DNA of 64,000 nt. Origin: a virus. How positions within the stretch are numbered: the stretch's first letter is position 1; each line of letters begins with the position of its first letter. The notes beneath the pieces are model-generated. The model ran no database searches. It had not been told where the DNA came from and saw nothing but the letters and a program-made list of their open reading frames with translations. Shown here one piece after another: positions 18,601-26,859 of this stretch. Position numbers and translations under genes: made by a program. The DNA is taken from IMG/VR virus record IMGVR_UViG_3300042465_006864, positions 1-64,000 of that record; one strand, written 5' to 3'.

Positions 18601-19769
18601 AGCTTCGCCTCATAAGCATAATCATTGATAACTTTATCGAAACCGCTTAGACTGCTTTGAAATTCTTCGCCATTTTTAAATTGACACGATACATTAGAAA
18701 AATTAAATAATTCGTTAGCTCTATTAGATATTTGAGATGTCTTTTCTAACGCTTGCAACTGAATATCGTTTTTATTTAAAGCTTTTAATAAGCTTTTGGA
18801 AAAGTAATACCAATTACTGCTTGCATCTTTTGGATTTCTTAATTCTCTTAATGGAGCTGCAATAATAACAATACTCTTAACGTCTCCCGTGTACTGATTA
18901 TTGGAAATGACTGGTTGGGTTAATGTATATACATAATCGAACTTATCAGACAAACCTTTAATTGAAAAATCTATATCTTGACTGCTTTGAATTTGTTCAT
19001 TTAAATTTATTTTTTGATTACTCAAGTCAATGATAATAAAACAAGTATTAACAAGTCCAGGAATTCTTTTATTAGAAACGTAATTTGATTGACTCATTAG
19101 ACTTTTTATCTTATCTAATGTTTTGATATTTTCCTTGGCAATTGAGCGAACGATAGAGTCTTTATTGTTTTTCGACTCATTTAAAATATGATTTTGAAAA
19201 GAATTTAAAATCGCTGATTTTTGAACAATTGGAGATGCGTAATGAATTTCAATTTTATTATCTGCTAGACCCCAATACGCTGGCAGTGGATTTTTAACGC
19301 TTATATTTAGAAAGTTATTCCAACTTTTTTCATACAATGGAATCGTTGTGGCAAATCGCTCGATACCTAGCAATTTTGTTTTTGCAAAAAAAACTCCTTC
19401 AGTTGACAGCGGCTGCTTGACAATAGTTTTAAACTTTTCATTTTCAATGTAGATGCTACTAATCGCATTAGTTAAATTAGCAATCGACAAACTACCATAA
19501 CTTTTTGCAGGATTCAAGCTTTCAGTGTTTTGTATAGGTGTATTATCTAAATAAATACCTTTAAAAATACTTTCTTCTAATAAAGCTCCATTTTGATCTA
19601 CTAATCCGTCAATGGGTCCATCGGAAATTAAATCAATAATCTCTGCAACACTATATGAAGCAGTAGATTTAAATCCTCCTAGTTTTGGCGGATTTAGGAT
19701 AGCTGGTTCTGGCTTCGGCGCTCCTTTACCAGCACCTCTAATTAAAAGTTTTTTATTAACGTGTTTCAT
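15687..19769 (-). CDS. J: Lambda gpJ-like central tail fibre / tail tip protein
   Basis: 1360 aa, somewhat longer than lambda J (1132 aa). The N-terminus has the gpJ hallmark SVAEIIDLISDGPIDGLV (residues about 37-54) and KGIYLDNTPIQN. The middle has WILYDLLTSKRYGLG, then VVFFGGSEIHFLDDRPRTP and RAMARRIGQHIIYQ, the conserved hub domain; the C-terminal third has fibronectin-like repeats. About residues 90-560 hold a long insertion relative to lambda, which explains the size. Gene order L-K-I-J is as in lambda. Forms the tip that contacts the receptor. Confidence 0.9.
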   Translation of the reverse strand: MKHVNKKLLIRGAGKGAPKPEPAILNPPKLGGFKSTASYSVAEIIDLISDGPIDGLVDQNGALLEESIFKGIYLDNTPIQNTESLNPAKSYGSLSIANLTNAISSIYIENEKFKTIVKQPLSTEGVFFAKTKLLGIERFATTIPLYEKSWNNFLNISVKNPLPAYWGLADNKIEIHYASPIVQKSAILNSFQNHILNESKNNKDSIVRSIAKENIKTLDKIKSLMSQSNYVSNKRIPGLVNTCFIIIDLSNQKINLNEQIQSSQDIDFSIKGLSDKFDYVYTLTQPVISNNQYTGDVKSIVIIAAPLRELRNPKDASSNWYYFSKSLLKALNKNDIQLQALEKTSQISNRANELFNFSNVSCQFKNGEEFQSSLSGFDKVINDYAYEAKLLGPFVKSQAIQRIVVNNKDTQFRLGAAGLNSNNLSISQTNLIAGQEGSNDQRAYGKAQNNYSDWNNDNEKKDYNSLAVTHTVENPFVDKVSLSIVVNSLSDTIHVTTEGVKDVGKLEAGAKIPSIVAIKIETGKITNGEKKDVKSYSYSIVGLIEGACIIDFGADYSEAENLLRDSVKLIDGENLNDANLTRPFDLPSLNDGEDPSTTKRYIKVVKLSCETNSTLINKEISLGKVTEIIDQRLSYPFSAIAGIKLDARAFGAIPERSYDCKLKKVKIPSNYKIIDSETRIDIRYVKSAKDYTTTKQIYEGDWDGSFTEGWTDNPAWILYDLLTSKRYGLGAYIDEAQVNKWELYKIARFCDAVDDEGYFIGVSDGVGGLEPRFSCNILFKEQTKVYDAINVIANLFRGIVFFGGSEIHFLDDRPRTPIALFNNANAKDGIFNYSNVRRDLQFNTVEVVYLDRFDNYKTKVEYIQDEQDIRKRGVFKTTINTSGVTSRAMARRIGQHIIYQTTKENQSVDFSAGLEALLCRPGDLIIIEDEMKTRATNYGRVLDVDLVNKKLRIDNQFISGEYTGFITLYTPTGYSTSSELEQLATTGRQRVEQFSITGLLGNSSLSGLYKFSGYTDGFANSTIYPYQFPAYTGTGSAGQKLYCYYNTGATGFVFATGLAFQNNDTYDKVITNTGVFYGADISPLAKGDSGNYTGFAYSSGASNKRGATTGQISGAINWDDDLYPVTNGILDREINAYNISQITKISLTGHDNTVDYGSVISLNKNDPNVSFLPAVKAGSVYRIERTSASDQIYKIISIRENSQNEYGVTASRYDTGKFDTIEKAITQDFLENTYYTGVINVGNAQIKQLATPSIATFSGFNQTSSNFKLTGQWASVASATGYSVSIDNSLAGYFESTITNQTGVQFTGLTNIGNWTLSVAALAESPNINSSTATTGTFVAYSGTNTTSITKPAIVGFSLQ

Positions 19770-20443
19770 TATGAGGTTCTATCATTGTTAAGAGCTTGTC
19801 CATCTGAAAATAGAGAATTTTCTTTTTCAAATGCTTGTGGGTAAGATTTGATGGTTGATTGAATAACAGCAGAACCGACTCTAAGTCTGCCATAACCTAC
19901 AGGAACAGGAATGCCTTGTTCTGCGACATTAGCTTTAGAAGAAAACAAGAAAGATTGTTTTGCGGAATTAACATCCGCAGAAGGTCTATCCATTTTAGGT
20001 TTTGGGGCAAGCAGCATTTGAATACCCATCAAAGCAATTCCCACTCCAATGTTAGTTAAAGCGGTTCCCACTGTCCCCGCCGCAGCACCGAAGAAACTAG
20101 CGCCGAGTCCACCTGCAACAGCAAATCCAGCTCCAGCAGTCAATACACCCAAAGCAATAATAGCAATGATAGCGCCAGCTTTACCAGCACCACATACCAA
20201 AGGAACAATATCAATCTGTTGATTATCTGACACGATAGACAACTCTTCAATAGTAGTCATCTTTTTACCATCTACAAGCAAAGTAAAATAAATGCCTTGA
20301 TTAGCCAACTCCACTATTCGATGACGAAAATTATTATGAGTGCAAGAGATAGCATCAAAAACCTCTTTTGGGCGTTTGATTGCCAAGCTAAAAGTCTTTT
20401 TAAACTCTTTTGCTAATATACCATGTAGTGTTACTTGTGTCAT
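19769..20443 (-). CDS. I: Lambda gpI-like tail assembly protein
   Basis: 224 aa from the ATG at 20443, which overlaps the K stop (ATGA); an upstream in-frame ATG at 20491 would overlap K needlessly. The N-terminal ubiquitin-like part ends with VDGKKMTTIEELSIVSDNQQ, followed by a Gly/Ala-rich hydrophobic stretch (residues about 90-150, GAIIAIIALGVLTAGAGFAV) characteristic of gpI, then a polar tail with VGYGRLRVGSAVI. Acts in tail-tip assembly with K and J. It ends with the first base of the J start. Confidence 0.85.
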   Translation of the reverse strand: MTQVTLHGILAKEFKKTFSLAIKRPKEVFDAISCTHNNFRHRIVELANQGIYFTLLVDGKKMTTIEELSIVSDNQQIDIVPLVCGAGKAGAIIAIIALGVLTAGAGFAVAGGLGASFFGAAAGTVGTALTNIGVGIALMGIQMLLAPKPKMDRPSADVNSAKQSFLFSSKANVAEQGIPVPVGYGRLRVGSAVIQSTIKSYPQAFEKENSLFSDGQALNNDRTS

Positions 20444-20844
20444 TTGAAAGCTTCCTTTAACCTTGCAAATGCTTTTACATCCAATTCGCATTCGCTAGGC
20501 TCATAAATGTGGAATTTTTTAGTATTGAGAGAGTAAATAACAAAAGGAACGCAACACGCCTCTGCCATTTTAATATCAAACTCAGATGGATTCTCATCTC
20601 CTATAATGTGGCTATGAAAAATAGCCAACATATCATTATCGTTGGCAAACATCAGATACGATGCTGGATTAATTGCAAAAAAGTTTTTAGGATCAGCGGC
20701 ATCATTCCTTTCAACTGTAGCTACATATTCGGGACTATCCCATCCAATGAATCCACATACTTCTTGCATCACTTGTCCATTGCAAGCATTGACGACGAAA
20801 TCGCGTATTTTAGCGATTGATTTGCTTTGTATTTCTTTAACCAT
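20440..20844 (-). CDS. K: Lambda gpK-like JAMM metallopeptidase (no NlpC/P60 domain)
   Basis: 134 aa from the ATG at 20844, placed next to the L stop (a longer frame from 20871 exists). Contains the JAB/MPN motif: EVCGFIG, then AIFHSHIIGDENPSEFDIKM, giving the HxH-(x)-S..D zinc site and an upstream catalytic Glu. Lambda K also carries an NlpC/P60 peptidase domain; that half is missing here, so only the deubiquitinase-like part remains. It may process the ubiquitin-like N-domain of gpI, as inferred for the lambda pair. Confidence 0.85.
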   Translation of the reverse strand: MVKEIQSKSIAKIRDFVVNACNGQVMQEVCGFIGWDSPEYVATVERNDAADPKNFFAINPASYLMFANDNDMLAIFHSHIIGDENPSEFDIKMAEACCVPFVIYSLNTKKFHIYEPSECELDVKAFARLKEAFK

Positions 20845-23116
20845 ACTTTTCTGTTCCTGGGAATCCGCCAAATGGCAATTCTATGTTTTGTTTTTGAGTA
20901 TTGATAACTTGTGTAAGTGGTACTGAAGCAGTAACGCTAGTATTTAAACTAGATAGGTTATCACCTGATACGATTAGTTTTTTGCTAGAATTATTTTGTG
21001 CGTTAATTCCTGTAGTAGAATCATTGATTTGCATTTCCCACCATCCTATCAGGCTTTGTGTATTTGATTGTTTTCCAGAAAAATCACTATAGTCTCTATA
21101 CACCGATTGATTGTGATCGTCAATTCTCACGTTGATGCCGCTAGAGCCAGTCCAGAATGCTGTTGGTCCAAACTTAATTGGACTTACCAATTCCATATTG
21201 CTAACAATTTGATTTGATGCTTCGCGAGGACTTGGAACAAATTCGTTACCAGTTGGAAACTGCCAATCATTTAATCCAAACTTGAGGCGATATTGATTGC
21301 TTACAATGCCATTTTGATAATCATAATTTTTAAATTTAAAATATTCACCTACTGATCCAGATAAAGTAAAGCGACTTGTTTCAGATATTCCATCAGTCAA
21401 TTCAATATAGCCAGCAGTTGTTACAGTGGGCGATAGTCCAGTTGCATTTCCACCTGAACATATCAAATGCAATGGTCGCAATTCATCATTTTTCCATGGT
21501 AGAGTTAGAGTTCTATTTGTTTGTTGAGCGCCCGTGGTGCGTGTTGCAAAGTCTAATAAAAGATTTTGTCCAGAAAGGTATAAATTAATACCGCTATATC
21601 GACAGCCACCGCTGATATTGTGCAATACCGAATAAAGTTCATTCGGATATAAATCACGACCACTCAATCCAATCCATGTAGAGATTTGGAAAAAGTCGTT
21701 TCTATGCAAAGGGATTGTTTCTTGATCATAGTAAAGCAAATTTGGGGGATTGGTTTCAAATACAGCTACTTCACTTAACGATGGAACTGTTGTTACTCCA
21801 CTTCCTGAAATAATAATTTTTTTGACTAGCTGATTAGCAAATCCTGTAGTTGCTCGCGTTCCGTTCGTTGGCACACTAAGTGTTCCACTTTGAATTACCG
21901 AGTTAACATCATTAAATAAACGAATATAAGCATTATTAAAATGAAGCTTTTTAGATAGATTATCGTATAAATCAATTCGATTGATATTTTTAGCACTTGA
22001 CCATTCAAAAGTTAACATTGCTCCTGTTTTAGCTTTGCCGCTCGCTTGCCAAAAATCATTTGCTCCTGTTAATAAATTTACAACATTAGTTGCTGGCGAT
22101 CCAGGTATTGAAGAAGATCCAGATACGACAGCATCAGGAGCGATATTATTATAGCGTAGTGTTTTATTTCGCGATGTGAAATCAACAAAATTTGCTGTTC
22201 TTTGAATAGTTGATTCATTAAATTCAATTGCTCCTTTGCCAAAACGCAATTTGCAGCCATCTAGTTTTTTATTGCAGCCATCTCGCTTCCAGAGTGATGG
22301 ATTTTTATCGGGTATTGTAGAACTAGAACCGCTGTGTCCAGATTGACAAACATACCAAATTTTTGCAAATTGAGTTTGCGATGAATCGCTTGGATCAGCA
22401 ATGGTAATTTTTTGATTTTCAATATATGCAGCACTGCCCGAAGCATAGAACTGTTGCTCAGACCATTTTTTTTGAGCCTGATTAGTGAACCAGTCAACTG
22501 GATCTGCTACGTTCAACTTTTCTCCTTCTTCAGTAGCAACGGGAATGCCATTATAATTGCATCCATTGCCGCGATAATGCCAAGAACAATATCGAGACAT
22601 AATCAAACGATTGTTAATTTCAAAATTTTCTAAGTCTAATGGCGAAGTCAACTCTAGCTCAATAAATACTTTGTTCTCTGCTGTCTTTTGACCGATAACA
22701 AAAGTATCGTTAGAAAGTTCTGCTGATGCATCTGCTTGACTCCAAGGGTTTCCACCATCAAAGTTGACATCATCCAAATATTTTACAAAAGTTCTTTTGC
22801 GAACGATTTTAGCGAATTGCAGATCGTCATTATTAATCAACAAATCAGTGGCGAAATAATCCTTGTTGGAAATACGTATTTTGGGTCTAGCTAATTGACC
22901 GTTGGCATTTACTTCGAAGCCATCAGTTTCTACGGGAATAGGCAAATACTCAATACCTTGCCATACAATTCCTTTGTTATAGACAGATCCACCATGAAAT
23001 GCAATAAATGCATTTGGATTGTCAACAGTATTGAAATAGAGTAAAAAAAGCTCTATAATAGCTGTGGGTTGCAGCTCCAATAAACTGCTTGCTATCCGAT
23101 CTTGTCCTTGTGCCAT
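20837..23116 (-). CDS. L: Lambda gpL-like tail tip protein with long C-terminal extension
   Basis: 759 aa; lambda L is 232 aa. Residues about 1-300 match gpL: SSLLELQPTAIIELFLLYFN, GFEVNANGQLARPKIRISN, and four Cys including CSWHYRGNGCNYNG and DGCNKKLDGCKLRFG, which bind an Fe-S cluster in lambda. The rest (about 300-759) is a beta-rich extension with LamG/discoidin-like segments, absent in lambda. A late promoter motif 5 nt upstream fixes the start and opens the L-K-I-J operon. Confidence 0.85.
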   Translation of the reverse strand: MAQGQDRIASSLLELQPTAIIELFLLYFNTVDNPNAFIAFHGGSVYNKGIVWQGIEYLPIPVETDGFEVNANGQLARPKIRISNKDYFATDLLINNDDLQFAKIVRKRTFVKYLDDVNFDGGNPWSQADASAELSNDTFVIGQKTAENKVFIELELTSPLDLENFEINNRLIMSRYCSWHYRGNGCNYNGIPVATEEGEKLNVADPVDWFTNQAQKKWSEQQFYASGSAAYIENQKITIADPSDSSQTQFAKIWYVCQSGHSGSSSTIPDKNPSLWKRDGCNKKLDGCKLRFGKGAIEFNESTIQRTANFVDFTSRNKTLRYNNIAPDAVVSGSSSIPGSPATNVVNLLTGANDFWQASGKAKTGAMLTFEWSSAKNINRIDLYDNLSKKLHFNNAYIRLFNDVNSVIQSGTLSVPTNGTRATTGFANQLVKKIIISGSGVTTVPSLSEVAVFETNPPNLLYYDQETIPLHRNDFFQISTWIGLSGRDLYPNELYSVLHNISGGCRYSGINLYLSGQNLLLDFATRTTGAQQTNRTLTLPWKNDELRPLHLICSGGNATGLSPTVTTAGYIELTDGISETSRFTLSGSVGEYFKFKNYDYQNGIVSNQYRLKFGLNDWQFPTGNEFVPSPREASNQIVSNMELVSPIKFGPTAFWTGSSGINVRIDDHNQSVYRDYSDFSGKQSNTQSLIGWWEMQINDSTTGINAQNNSSKKLIVSGDNLSSLNTSVTASVPLTQVINTQKQNIELPFGGFPGTEKYG

Positions 23117-23121
23117 ACTCT

Positions 23122-23131
23122 AATTTACACT
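23122..23131 (-). promoter_or_regulatory. Late promoter motif of the tail-tip operon
   Basis: Minus strand AGTGTAAATT, 5 nt before the L start at 23116. Confidence 0.7.
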
Positions 23132-23147
23132 ATTATAAATTAAAAAA

Positions 23148-23606
23148 ATGAACTTTCAGCAGTTAAACAACAGCAATCCCATAGTTCAATCAGCATTTGA
23201 AAATTTTTGCATTCGCTCTAAGCCTTATGATTTTTGCTCAATTAAAAATCCATCAATTCGCACAACACAAATTAAAAAATACTACGAATATCTTGTAGAG
23301 ACAACTGACATTTTTTATCTCATGCAAAGAGATCATTTAAGATTCTTTGTTTCCATTAAGCGCGAAGAATCTCAAATAACAATAGAATTTATTTTTGGCG
23401 ATGCCGCGACAATGCTAAAAGATTTTTGCGTCTTTCGCGACTACTATTGGAATCGCAATAATTGCCATCTTCCATTTGCCACAGAAATTAAACGCAAGCA
23501 CAAATTAAAACCATTTTTAAATTTCATACAAAAAAAAGATCCCAGCGCAAAATTTTCGCTTGACAATGGCAAGATTTTGGTATCATATAGCAGAGATGGC
23601 TTATAA
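23148..23606 (+). CDS. Hypothetical protein
   Basis: 152 aa, basic, with FDN-rich aromatic content (YDFCSIKNPSIRTTQIKKYY). No motif recognised. Divergent from gene L with a 31-nt gap, first gene of a plus-strand run that leads into a nuclease-like gene; its 3' end overlaps that gene by 11 nt. Possibly a nucleic-acid-associated protein, but this rests only on charge and neighbour. Confidence 0.6.
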   Translation: MNFQQLNNSNPIVQSAFENFCIRSKPYDFCSIKNPSIRTTQIKKYYEYLVETTDIFYLMQRDHLRFFVSIKREESQITIEFIFGDAATMLKDFCVFRDYYWNRNNCHLPFATEIKRKHKLKPFLNFIQKKDPSAKFSLDNGKILVSYSRDGL

Positions 23607-24114
23607 AAACAGATACGACAAAACAGGCGAAGCATTCGAGAGCGGCGATAAAGCTGAGTCCTCGTTTGAAAGCTCTATGATAAAAGCAGGTTTATCTTGC
23701 GAGAAATCCTCTTTTCAAGAAGAGATTCGTCACATTGACTATTGGGTCGAAGGAGCGAAGCTTCCAAGAACAGCAGTGGATGTAAAATCGCGCAAGAAAG
23801 TAAAACGCGCAGATGACAAATATAACGATGACGTAGTTTGGATTGAGTTTGCAAACGTGCAAGGAAAAAGGGGTTGGCTTTATGGAGCTTCCAACATCAT
23901 TGCATTTGAGCGTGAACACGACTTCCTACTTGTAGATAGAAAGCTTTTGGCGCGGCTCTGTGAAAAGCTATGCGATCTTTCCCAACTCAACGTAGAGGTT
24001 CGTATGCCACTATATACTGGCTACCAAAGAAGAGGGCGTAAAGATCTTCTTTCTTTGATTAAAATGACAGACATCGTTGACGGAATCAAACACACAATAC
24101 TTAAAAAACAATGA
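23596..24114 (+). CDS. PD-(D/E)XK nuclease-like protein
   Basis: 172 aa from ATG 23596 (MAYKNRYDKTGEAFE); an in-frame ATG at 23560 would overlap the previous gene by 47 nt. HIDYWVEG followed by AVDVKSRKK gives the D...(x)VDVKxRK core of PD-(D/E)XK phosphodiesterases, with an upstream Glu-containing helix (KAESSFESSMIKAG). A small stand-alone nuclease or resolvase-like protein is likely. Linked to the next gene by an ATGA overlap. Confidence 0.6.
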   Translation: MAYKNRYDKTGEAFESGDKAESSFESSMIKAGLSCEKSSFQEEIRHIDYWVEGAKLPRTAVDVKSRKKVKRADDKYNDDVVWIEFANVQGKRGWLYGASNIIAFEREHDFLLVDRKLLARLCEKLCDLSQLNVEVRMPLYTGYQRRGRKDLLSLIKMTDIVDGIKHTILKKQ

Positions 24115-24356
24115 AAATGCCTAAAGTAACAATCATTGGTCAAAACCATCTCTTTCCATGGAAGCTTGGCGACGAGCCTATTTGTGAGGAATTTAAACCA
24201 ATGCCCGAAAAATTACACAAAATAGTTCTTGACAAAGTTCAATACATAATGCAAATTAACTCCACGCAAATTGACGGCAACGAAATATTCATCGACTGTT
24301 ACGTTACCAACAATTTCGACACTGGACGAGTTGCTTTCAAATTGACTTATGAATAA
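24111..24356 (+). CDS. Hypothetical protein
   Basis: 81 aa, soluble, no recognised domain. Starts inside the previous stop (ATGA). The C-terminus VTNNFDTGRVAFKLTYE suggests a beta-sheet ending. The 3' end overlaps a 20-codon membrane-peptide frame. Confidence 0.55.
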   Translation: MKMPKVTIIGQNHLFPWKLGDEPICEEFKPMPEKLHKIVLDKVQYIMQINSTQIDGNEIFIDCYVTNNFDTGRVAFKLTYE

Positions 24357-24411
24357 CTTTCAAACAATCTCAGCAATAATCATTCTAATTATCCTAGAAA
24401 CAATAAAATAA
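24349..24411 (+). CDS. Putative 20-aa membrane peptide
   Basis: MNNFQTISAIIILIILETIK, essentially one hydrophobic helix. The ATG overlaps the stop of the previous gene and fills the otherwise empty 60 nt before the next gene. Could be translated by coupling; too short to be certain. Confidence 0.3.
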   Translation: MNNFQTISAIIILIILETIK

Positions 24412-24415
24412 CAAT

Positions 24416-24622
24416 ATGGCATACAGCAAATACAGAGTATTCGACAAAAAAAATAACTTCCATCAATCGTATGATGGAGCATTAAAAGGCGCAGAGCAAT
24501 GGGCAAGAGATTGCGCAAAGAAAATCGGCGGCTATGTTTTTCAATATAGCGAGTTCGATTTTGCCAATGGCACGAACCCATTCAAGCTTTACGATTTCGT
24601 AGATCAAGGCAAATCAAAATGA
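24416..24622 (+). CDS. Hypothetical protein
   Basis: 68 aa, MAYSKYRVFDKKNNFHQSYD at the start. Small alpha/beta protein with AEQWARDCAKKIGGYVFQYS, resembling single-domain phage accessory proteins of unknown role. The stop overlaps the phosphoesterase start (ATGA). Confidence 0.55.
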   Translation: MAYSKYRVFDKKNNFHQSYDGALKGAEQWARDCAKKIGGYVFQYSEFDFANGTNPFKLYDFVDQGKSK

Positions 24623-25149
24623 GCGTATATTTCGTAGGCGATCCACACTTGGGTCACAAGAACATCCCTAAATATCGACCATGGGTAAAATCTGTGGAAG
24701 AAAATACGACGATGTTTTGTAGTTATTGGCAGCGCACTATCCGCAAAAATGACACTGTTTACGTCATGGGCGATGCTGCATTTTCTGATGAGGCTTTGGA
24801 GGTTTACAAAAAACTGTGTGGTCGCAAAATCCTTGTAAAAGGAAATCACGATGACTATGTTTCAACAAAACTCCAAGCAGAAGTATTTGATGAAATCTAT
24901 GGCATGTTGTCATACAAGCGAACGTGGCTAACGCACTGTCCTATTCACCCGCTTGAAATGCGAGGTCGAGTAGCAAACATTCACGGACACGTTCACTCCA
25001 AAAGCATTCAAAAGAAAACTTGGTATGGCGCTTGGAAAGATGATCCTCAATACATCAATACGTGCGTCGATCATGTTTACGAAAAAACTGGAGGATATAC
25101 GATCTTTACCCCTCTTGAAGAAATCAAAGCAAAACTAAATATCAAGTGA
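24619..25149 (+). CDS. Calcineurin-like metallophosphoesterase
   Basis: 176 aa, full-length small metallophosphoesterase. Metal-site motifs in order: GDPHLGH (residues about 7-13), VMGDAAF, VKGNHDD, THCPIH and HGHVHS, matching the D-H, D, NH, H, H-x-H pattern. Substrate (phosphodiester in nucleic acid, cyclic nucleotide or protein) is not readable from sequence. It is coupled by ATGA/GTGA overlaps to both neighbours, so it is in an operon with a P-loop kinase. One of three phosphoesterases in the window. Confidence 0.85.
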   Translation: MSVYFVGDPHLGHKNIPKYRPWVKSVEENTTMFCSYWQRTIRKNDTVYVMGDAAFSDEALEVYKKLCGRKILVKGNHDDYVSTKLQAEVFDEIYGMLSYKRTWLTHCPIHPLEMRGRVANIHGHVHSKSIQKKTWYGAWKDDPQYINTCVDHVYEKTGGYTIFTPLEEIKAKLNIK

Positions 25150-25556
25150 AAAATAAAAATGTAATTATTCTGCGCGGAGTAAGTGGATCTGGCAAATCCA
25201 CTGCTGCGACATTGTTTGGCGGCAATGTAAAAATTTGCTGCGCCGATGATTTCTTTACTTCTGATGAAGGCGTATATCAATTCGAAGCATGGCGCACTCC
25301 AGAGGCTCACGAACACTGTCGCAACGCTTTTGTTGCGGCATTGCAAGACGAACAGATTGATACTATCGTGGTAGCAAATACTAATAGTCGAGAGCAAGAA
25401 TTTGCTTTTTACGATGAAAAGGCAAAAGAAATCGGGGCGAATGTATTTTATTTTGTGATTGAAAATCGTCATGGAAACACTGATATTCACAATGTTCCCA
25501 TTGATGCAAAATCGCGTCAACTCAACAATATCATCAACTCTTTGAAACTTATTTAA
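25146..25556 (+). CDS. P-loop kinase (polynucleotide kinase-like)
   Basis: 136 aa, start GTG at 25146 overlapping the previous TGA. Walker A GVSGSGKST at residues 11-19. A DDFFTSDEGVYQF segment and VVANTNS strand follow, as in AAA_33/PNK-type small kinases acting on polynucleotide or small-molecule hydroxyls. The fold has about the size of the kinase half of T4 PNK without the phosphatase half. An RNA ligase (31538) and an HAD phosphatase (52178) elsewhere in the window would complete an RNA end-repair set; this link is inference. Confidence 0.6.
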   Translation: MKNKNVIILRGVSGSGKSTAATLFGGNVKICCADDFFTSDEGVYQFEAWRTPEAHEHCRNAFVAALQDEQIDTIVVANTNSREQEFAFYDEKAKEIGANVFYFVIENRHGNTDIHNVPIDAKSRQLNNIINSLKLI

Positions 25557-25909
25557 TGAAAACAATTATCGCTGGAAGCAGAGATAAAGTTTCCTATCAA
25601 GATGTAGTCGATGCCATCAAAACATGTCCATGGACAGTCACAGAAGTCGTCTGTGGTAAAGCGAGGGGCGCAGATACATTTGGAGAGACTTTTGCCTATA
25701 ACGCTAACATACCTGTAAAAGAATTTCCCGCTGATTGGAAAGCTCTTGGCAAGTCTGCTGGAATTATTAGAAATAAACAAATGGGCGACTATGCAGATGC
25801 ATTGATCGCAGTCTGGGATGGAGTAAGCAGAGGCACTAAGCACATGATTGATTACTCCACAAATAAAGGATTAAAAATACACGTTCATATTATTAAAGAT
25901 GACAAATAA
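25556..25909 (+). CDS. SLOG-family DUF2493 protein (YspA-like)
   Basis: 117 aa. GSRDKVSYQDV near the N-terminus, CGKARGADTFGE, then FPADWKALGKSAGIIRNKQM and ALIAVWDGVSRGTKHMID are the conserved blocks of the DUF2493 SLOG fold, a Rossmann-like nucleotide-derived-ligand binder common in phages. Role unknown; members are thought to sense or process nucleotide signals. Start follows the kinase stop by overlap; the 3' end overlaps thyX by 11 nt. Confidence 0.85.
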   Translation: MKTIIAGSRDKVSYQDVVDAIKTCPWTVTEVVCGKARGADTFGETFAYNANIPVKEFPADWKALGKSAGIIRNKQMGDYADALIAVWDGVSRGTKHMIDYSTNKGLKIHVHIIKDDK

Positions 25910-26573
25910 AGTAACCCTACTAGGGCATTATGGAAGCGACGAAATTATCGCTTGTAGCGCATGGACTTCAACAAGTCGCAATTTAACAGAGGATAAGAAA
26001 TCTCGTATCCCGAAATTGATAGACATGCTGTGGAGCAATGGACACGAAACGCCATTTGAAAAGGGGGTGGTTCACTTTCTAGTTGATACGGAAATTGCGA
26101 GTCACATTCATTTGCTTAAACATCGCATAGCATCCATCAATGCAGAATCCGCTCGATACAAAGAGCTAAAGGAAGACAAGTTTTATATTCCCAAGGATTG
26201 GGAGGGTATTCCTGCTTCATTTATTTCGGACAGATTTGGAACAACTATTGATGTCCATGGCGAAGATTGGACAACTGTCTTGGCAGAATATACCGAACTA
26301 GGCAATGAACTTTATCATAAATGCTTGGAACAACTTGAGCCTACTCTTGGGCGCAAACGATCAAAAGAAAGCGCTCGTTTCTTCAAGACTTACAATAGTC
26401 AAATTGAAGGAGATATAATGTTCAACATGCGATCTTTTGCTAACTTCATCAAGCTTCGTCGTAGCGAACATGCTCAAAAAGAAATTCGCGATATTGCTGA
26501 TGAAATGCTACAGCTTGTTAAACAAATAGATGGAAATCCTTTTGAACACACACTAAAAGCCTGGGGTTACTAA
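25899..26573 (+). CDS. thyX: Flavin-dependent thymidylate synthase ThyX
   Basis: 224 aa, normal length. The ThyX signature is present at residues about 72-86 as KHRIASINAESARY; the usual first residue is Arg (RHRxxSxNexSxRY). The C-terminal RSFANFIKLR with SEHAQKEIRDIA follows the family pattern for dUMP binding. Makes dTMP from dUMP with methylenetetrahydrofolate, FAD and NADPH, supplying thymidylate for phage DNA. Last recognised enzyme of the 24.6-26.6 kb operon. Confidence 0.9.
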   Translation: MTNKVTLLGHYGSDEIIACSAWTSTSRNLTEDKKSRIPKLIDMLWSNGHETPFEKGVVHFLVDTEIASHIHLLKHRIASINAESARYKELKEDKFYIPKDWEGIPASFISDRFGTTIDVHGEDWTTVLAEYTELGNELYHKCLEQLEPTLGRKRSKESARFFKTYNSQIEGDIMFNMRSFANFIKLRRSEHAQKEIRDIADEMLQLVKQIDGNPFEHTLKAWGY

Positions 26574-26574
26574 T

Positions 26575-26859
26575 ATGAAAATCAATATTAAATACCACGA
26601 CATTGTTAATTATGTTCTGGGATTTTGCAGCTATCATCCACTGGAGCTAGTCATTGATCCTCTTCGATATAAAATCGGGGATGATTACATCAGCGATTCA
26701 AAAACTGGTTATTTGTTTTATCAAAACGATGACTATAGCAAATTTATGCAAAAAATCTCGACACTCAAAATGGCGGTAAAAAACTTTGATACCCTACAAG
26801 TTCAAGGTTTTTGCCGAGAAATCGAACAATTTGCTCCATTGGAGGTTAGACTATCATGA
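26575..26859 (+). CDS. Hypothetical protein
   Basis: 94 aa, starts 1 nt after the thyX stop. MKINIKYHDIVNYVLGFCSY at the N-terminus; mixed charge, no membrane segment or known motif. Overlaps the next start (ATGA). Confidence 0.55.
   Translation: MKINIKYHDIVNYVLGFCSYHPLELVIDPLRYKIGDDYISDSKTGYLFYQNDDYSKFMQKISTLKMAVKNFDTLQVQGFCREIEQFAPLEVRLS

Noticed and set aside
25077-25565. 162-codon minus-strand frame
   Set aside because: Antisense to the P-loop kinase gene, whose Walker A motif and start/stop coupling show the real strand.
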